Positions 6,202-7,397 of a stretch of DNA of 7,397 nucleotides are shown here, in pieces. Under the pieces are notes generated by a model, which ran no database searches, was not told the DNA's origin, and was given only the letters and a program-made list of their open reading frames with translations. The position numbers and the translations under genes were made by a program. Origin of the DNA: Bacteroidota bacterium (GTDB taxonomy: Bacteria; Bacteroidota; Bacteroidia; Chitinophagales; Saprospiraceae); the NCBI GenBank assembly GCA_024277695.1, contig JAJRUR010000026.1, forward strand, positions 1 to 7,397. Direction: 5' to 3'. Position 1 is the stretch's first letter, and the number at the start of each line of letters is the position of its first letter.

Positions 6202-7020
6202 TTATTCAAATTCTTTTTCTGATTCCAGTAAGTCTGCAAACTCCGGTCTTCCGCCGAAACAAAATTCGTCATACCATCGTACGATGTCATCATTGTCATG
6301 CGTTTCGTAGATAATCTTTCCTTGATCGATGGCAAGGTGTCGGGTACAGATGGAAGTAATTTTTCGGGGTTTTTGTGTGACGATCACGATGATTTTTTCG
6401 GGTGCCAGTTCTACGAGTTTGCGCAGGGCTTTGACCTTGAACCGCATATCTCCTACTGCGAGGTTTTCGTCGATGAGCAGGATATCAAAGTCCGAATAGA
6501 TAGCCGTAGCAAAACCTAGTCGAGCGCGCATACCGGAGCTATAGGAACCAAAAGGTTTGTCGAGGGCTTGGCCGAGGTTGGCAAATTCGATGATCTGATC
6601 TTCGTAGGCTTGGAGTCGCTCTTTGGATATGCCTAAGGCAGTCCCTCGGATATAAATGTTTTCTCGGCCGGTAAACATGGTATTCATAGCTGTGGTATTG
6701 GCAAATAAGGACATGACATTGCCTCGGATGTCGAGTTGTCCACGATCTGCCGGATAGATACCGCTCATGATTCGTATCAAAGTGGACTTTCCGGAACCAT
6801 TTAGCCCGATGACGCTCAGAATTTCGTTTTTCTTTACTTGAAGGGATATATCCTCAAGGACCCATCGTTCGTGCTTGCGCAAGGTAGATGTATCCACTCG
6901 AATCCCTGCCAGTCGTTTAAATAAATCGACCGTACCATACCACATACTTCCTTGGAGTGTGGTAGAGAATTTTTTATAAATACCATCGAGTCGGATCGAT
7001 ACATCTTTTTTTGGCATCAT
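6202..7020 (-). CDS. ABC transporter ATP-binding protein, polysaccharide export type (Wzt/KpsT/TagH-like)
   Basis: A 272-residue nucleotide-binding subunit that powers export of a surface polysaccharide or related glycoconjugate across the inner membrane with the upstream permease. Motifs: Walker A GLNGSGKST (72-80), TGREN (117-121), signature YSSGMRARLGFA (160-171) and Walker B ILLIDENLAVGD (180-191) with catalytic E185; TGREN, YSSGM and LAVGD mark the polysaccharide-export class. It ends soon after the ATPase core, without the C-terminal carbohydrate-binding domain of ~400-residue Wzt proteins, so recognition of a capped O-antigen type is unlikely. Two departures from the family: the switch-loop histidine of the usual VSHD is Q216 (IVTQK), and the glycine-rich stretch before TGREN reads NTTAMN instead of the common GAGF. 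Two adjacent ATG codons (7020 and 7017) overlap the permease TGA, giving translational coupling. The class is secure; the exact substrate is unknown. Confidence 0.93.
   Translation of the reverse strand: MMPKKDVSIRLDGIYKKFSTTLQGSMWYGTVDLFKRLAGIRVDTSTLRKHERWVLEDISLQVKKNEILSVIGLNGSGKSTLIRIMSGIYPADRGQLDIRGNVMSLFANTTAMNTMFTGRENIYIRGTALGISKERLQAYEDQIIEFANLGQALDKPFGSYSSGMRARLGFATAIYSDFDILLIDENLAVGDMRFKVKALRKLVELAPEKIIVIVTQKPRKITSICTRHLAIDQGKIIYETHDNDDIVRWYDEFCFGGRPEFADLLESEKEFE
7015..7020 (-). other. Overlapping stop and double start codon between permease and ATPase
   Basis: On the minus strand the six bases read ATGATG with the permease stop TGA embedded (7019-7017). Either ATG can start the ATPase frame, the proteins differing by one methionine. 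No clear Shine-Dalgarno site precedes it, so termination-reinitiation is a reasonable expectation and would keep the two transporter subunits in proportion. Confidence 0.8.
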
Positions 7021-7397
7021 ACATAGAGTTTTTCGATCAGATAAGGAAAAGCTTTTTTGACACGTCCGAATAAGATCAGACCGATGAGCACCACTATAGC
7101 TGCGATCAAGAAATAGATTTTGTATTGGTATAGTTCTCCATACAAAATGATATTGCGTACGGAGACCAGCAGATAGCTCACCGGATTGTACGTGATGATT
7201 TTGTCTAGGAGTAGGCTTGCTGTTTTTTCAGAATAAATCACCGGGGTCATAAAAAATAATATTCTTAAAAAATAAGTAAAATAGTTAGAGATATCTACAG
7301 TTACCACTTGAAATAAGGATAAGATTATCCCTAAGATCAGTGCTAGTCCTATGAGTGGCAATAGAACGATAGGAAATAGAAAAAACCATCCGGATAG
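7017..7397 (-). CDS. ABC-2 type polysaccharide export permease, C-terminal 126 residues (5' end beyond window)
   Basis: Membrane subunit of the exporter served by the overlapping ATPase gene. The frame is open through base 7397, so the true start lies outside; a TTG at 7361 is only an internal leucine. Numbered from the window edge, the fragment has hydrophobic segments at about 5-32, 38-55 and 93-111, typical of the last helices of the Wzm/TagG/KpsM class. Family landmarks are V-D-I-S (34-37), matching the conserved FRDI, F-F-M-T-P-V-I-Y (48-55), matching FFxSPVIY, and YNPVSYLLVSVRNIIL (70-85), matching the NPxxxxxxxxR stretch before the final helix. It ends with a short basic tail (GRVKKAFPYLIEKLYV), probably at the coupling interface. 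Its TGA overlaps the ATPase ATG (7017-7020). Confidence 0.87.
   Translation of the reverse strand, partial: LSGWFFLFPIVLLPLIGLALILGIILSLFQVVTVDISNYFTYFLRILFFMTPVIYSEKTASLLLDKIITYNPVSYLLVSVRNIILYGELYQYKIYFLIAAIVVLIGLILFGRVKKAFPYLIEKLYV

Noticed and set aside
5566..6335. Minus-strand alternative-frame open frames of 86 and 98 residues at 5566-5826 and 6039-6335
   Set aside because: They overlap the sulfotransferase and ATPase in other frames, with no family motifs; shadows of real genes.

Overview
The window comes from a member of the Bacteroidota, most likely a Saprospiria-type environmental bacterium. The evidence is a very long secreted protein ending in a type B (gliding-motility-associated) type IX secretion signal, the DAGPD-type PKD-like repeats usual in that group, A/T-rich gene leaders without clear Shine-Dalgarno sites, and a moderate base composition. 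This is inferred from gene content, not from a marker gene. All six genes lie on the minus strand and are tightly packed; no gap exceeds 51 bases, and there is no RNA gene, CRISPR array, insertion sequence or transfer scar that I can see.

Read in the direction of transcription (right to left), the first block is an export and surface block: the C-terminal part of an ABC-2 type polysaccharide-export permease (cut by the right edge), its ATPase (overlapping ATGA junction), a PAPS-dependent sulfotransferase (11 bases later) and, 22 bases further on, a 1405-residue type IX secreted protein. That protein carries a signal peptide, a short PKD-like domain, a jelly-roll-like module, ten tandem PKD-like repeats and a type B sorting domain. 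The natural reading is that a cell-surface glycan is exported by the ABC transporter and sulfated, and that a long rod-like protein is displayed on the same surface; the functional link between protein and glycan is inference from gene order.

The second block, 51 bases downstream, is a pair from the kynurenine pathway: 3-hydroxyanthranilate 3,4-dioxygenase followed, with one base between stop and start, by 2-amino-3-carboxymuconate-6-semialdehyde decarboxylase (cut by the left edge). The dioxygenase opens the ring of 3-hydroxyanthranilate, and the decarboxylase diverts the unstable product from quinolinate/NAD synthesis into breakdown. The pair therefore points to catabolism of tryptophan or anthranilate-type compounds.

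No wholly new system is evident. The points most worth following are a cysteine ladder in the repeat protein with an invariant 27-residue step between neighbouring repeats, and an ABC ATPase whose switch-loop histidine is replaced by glutamine.
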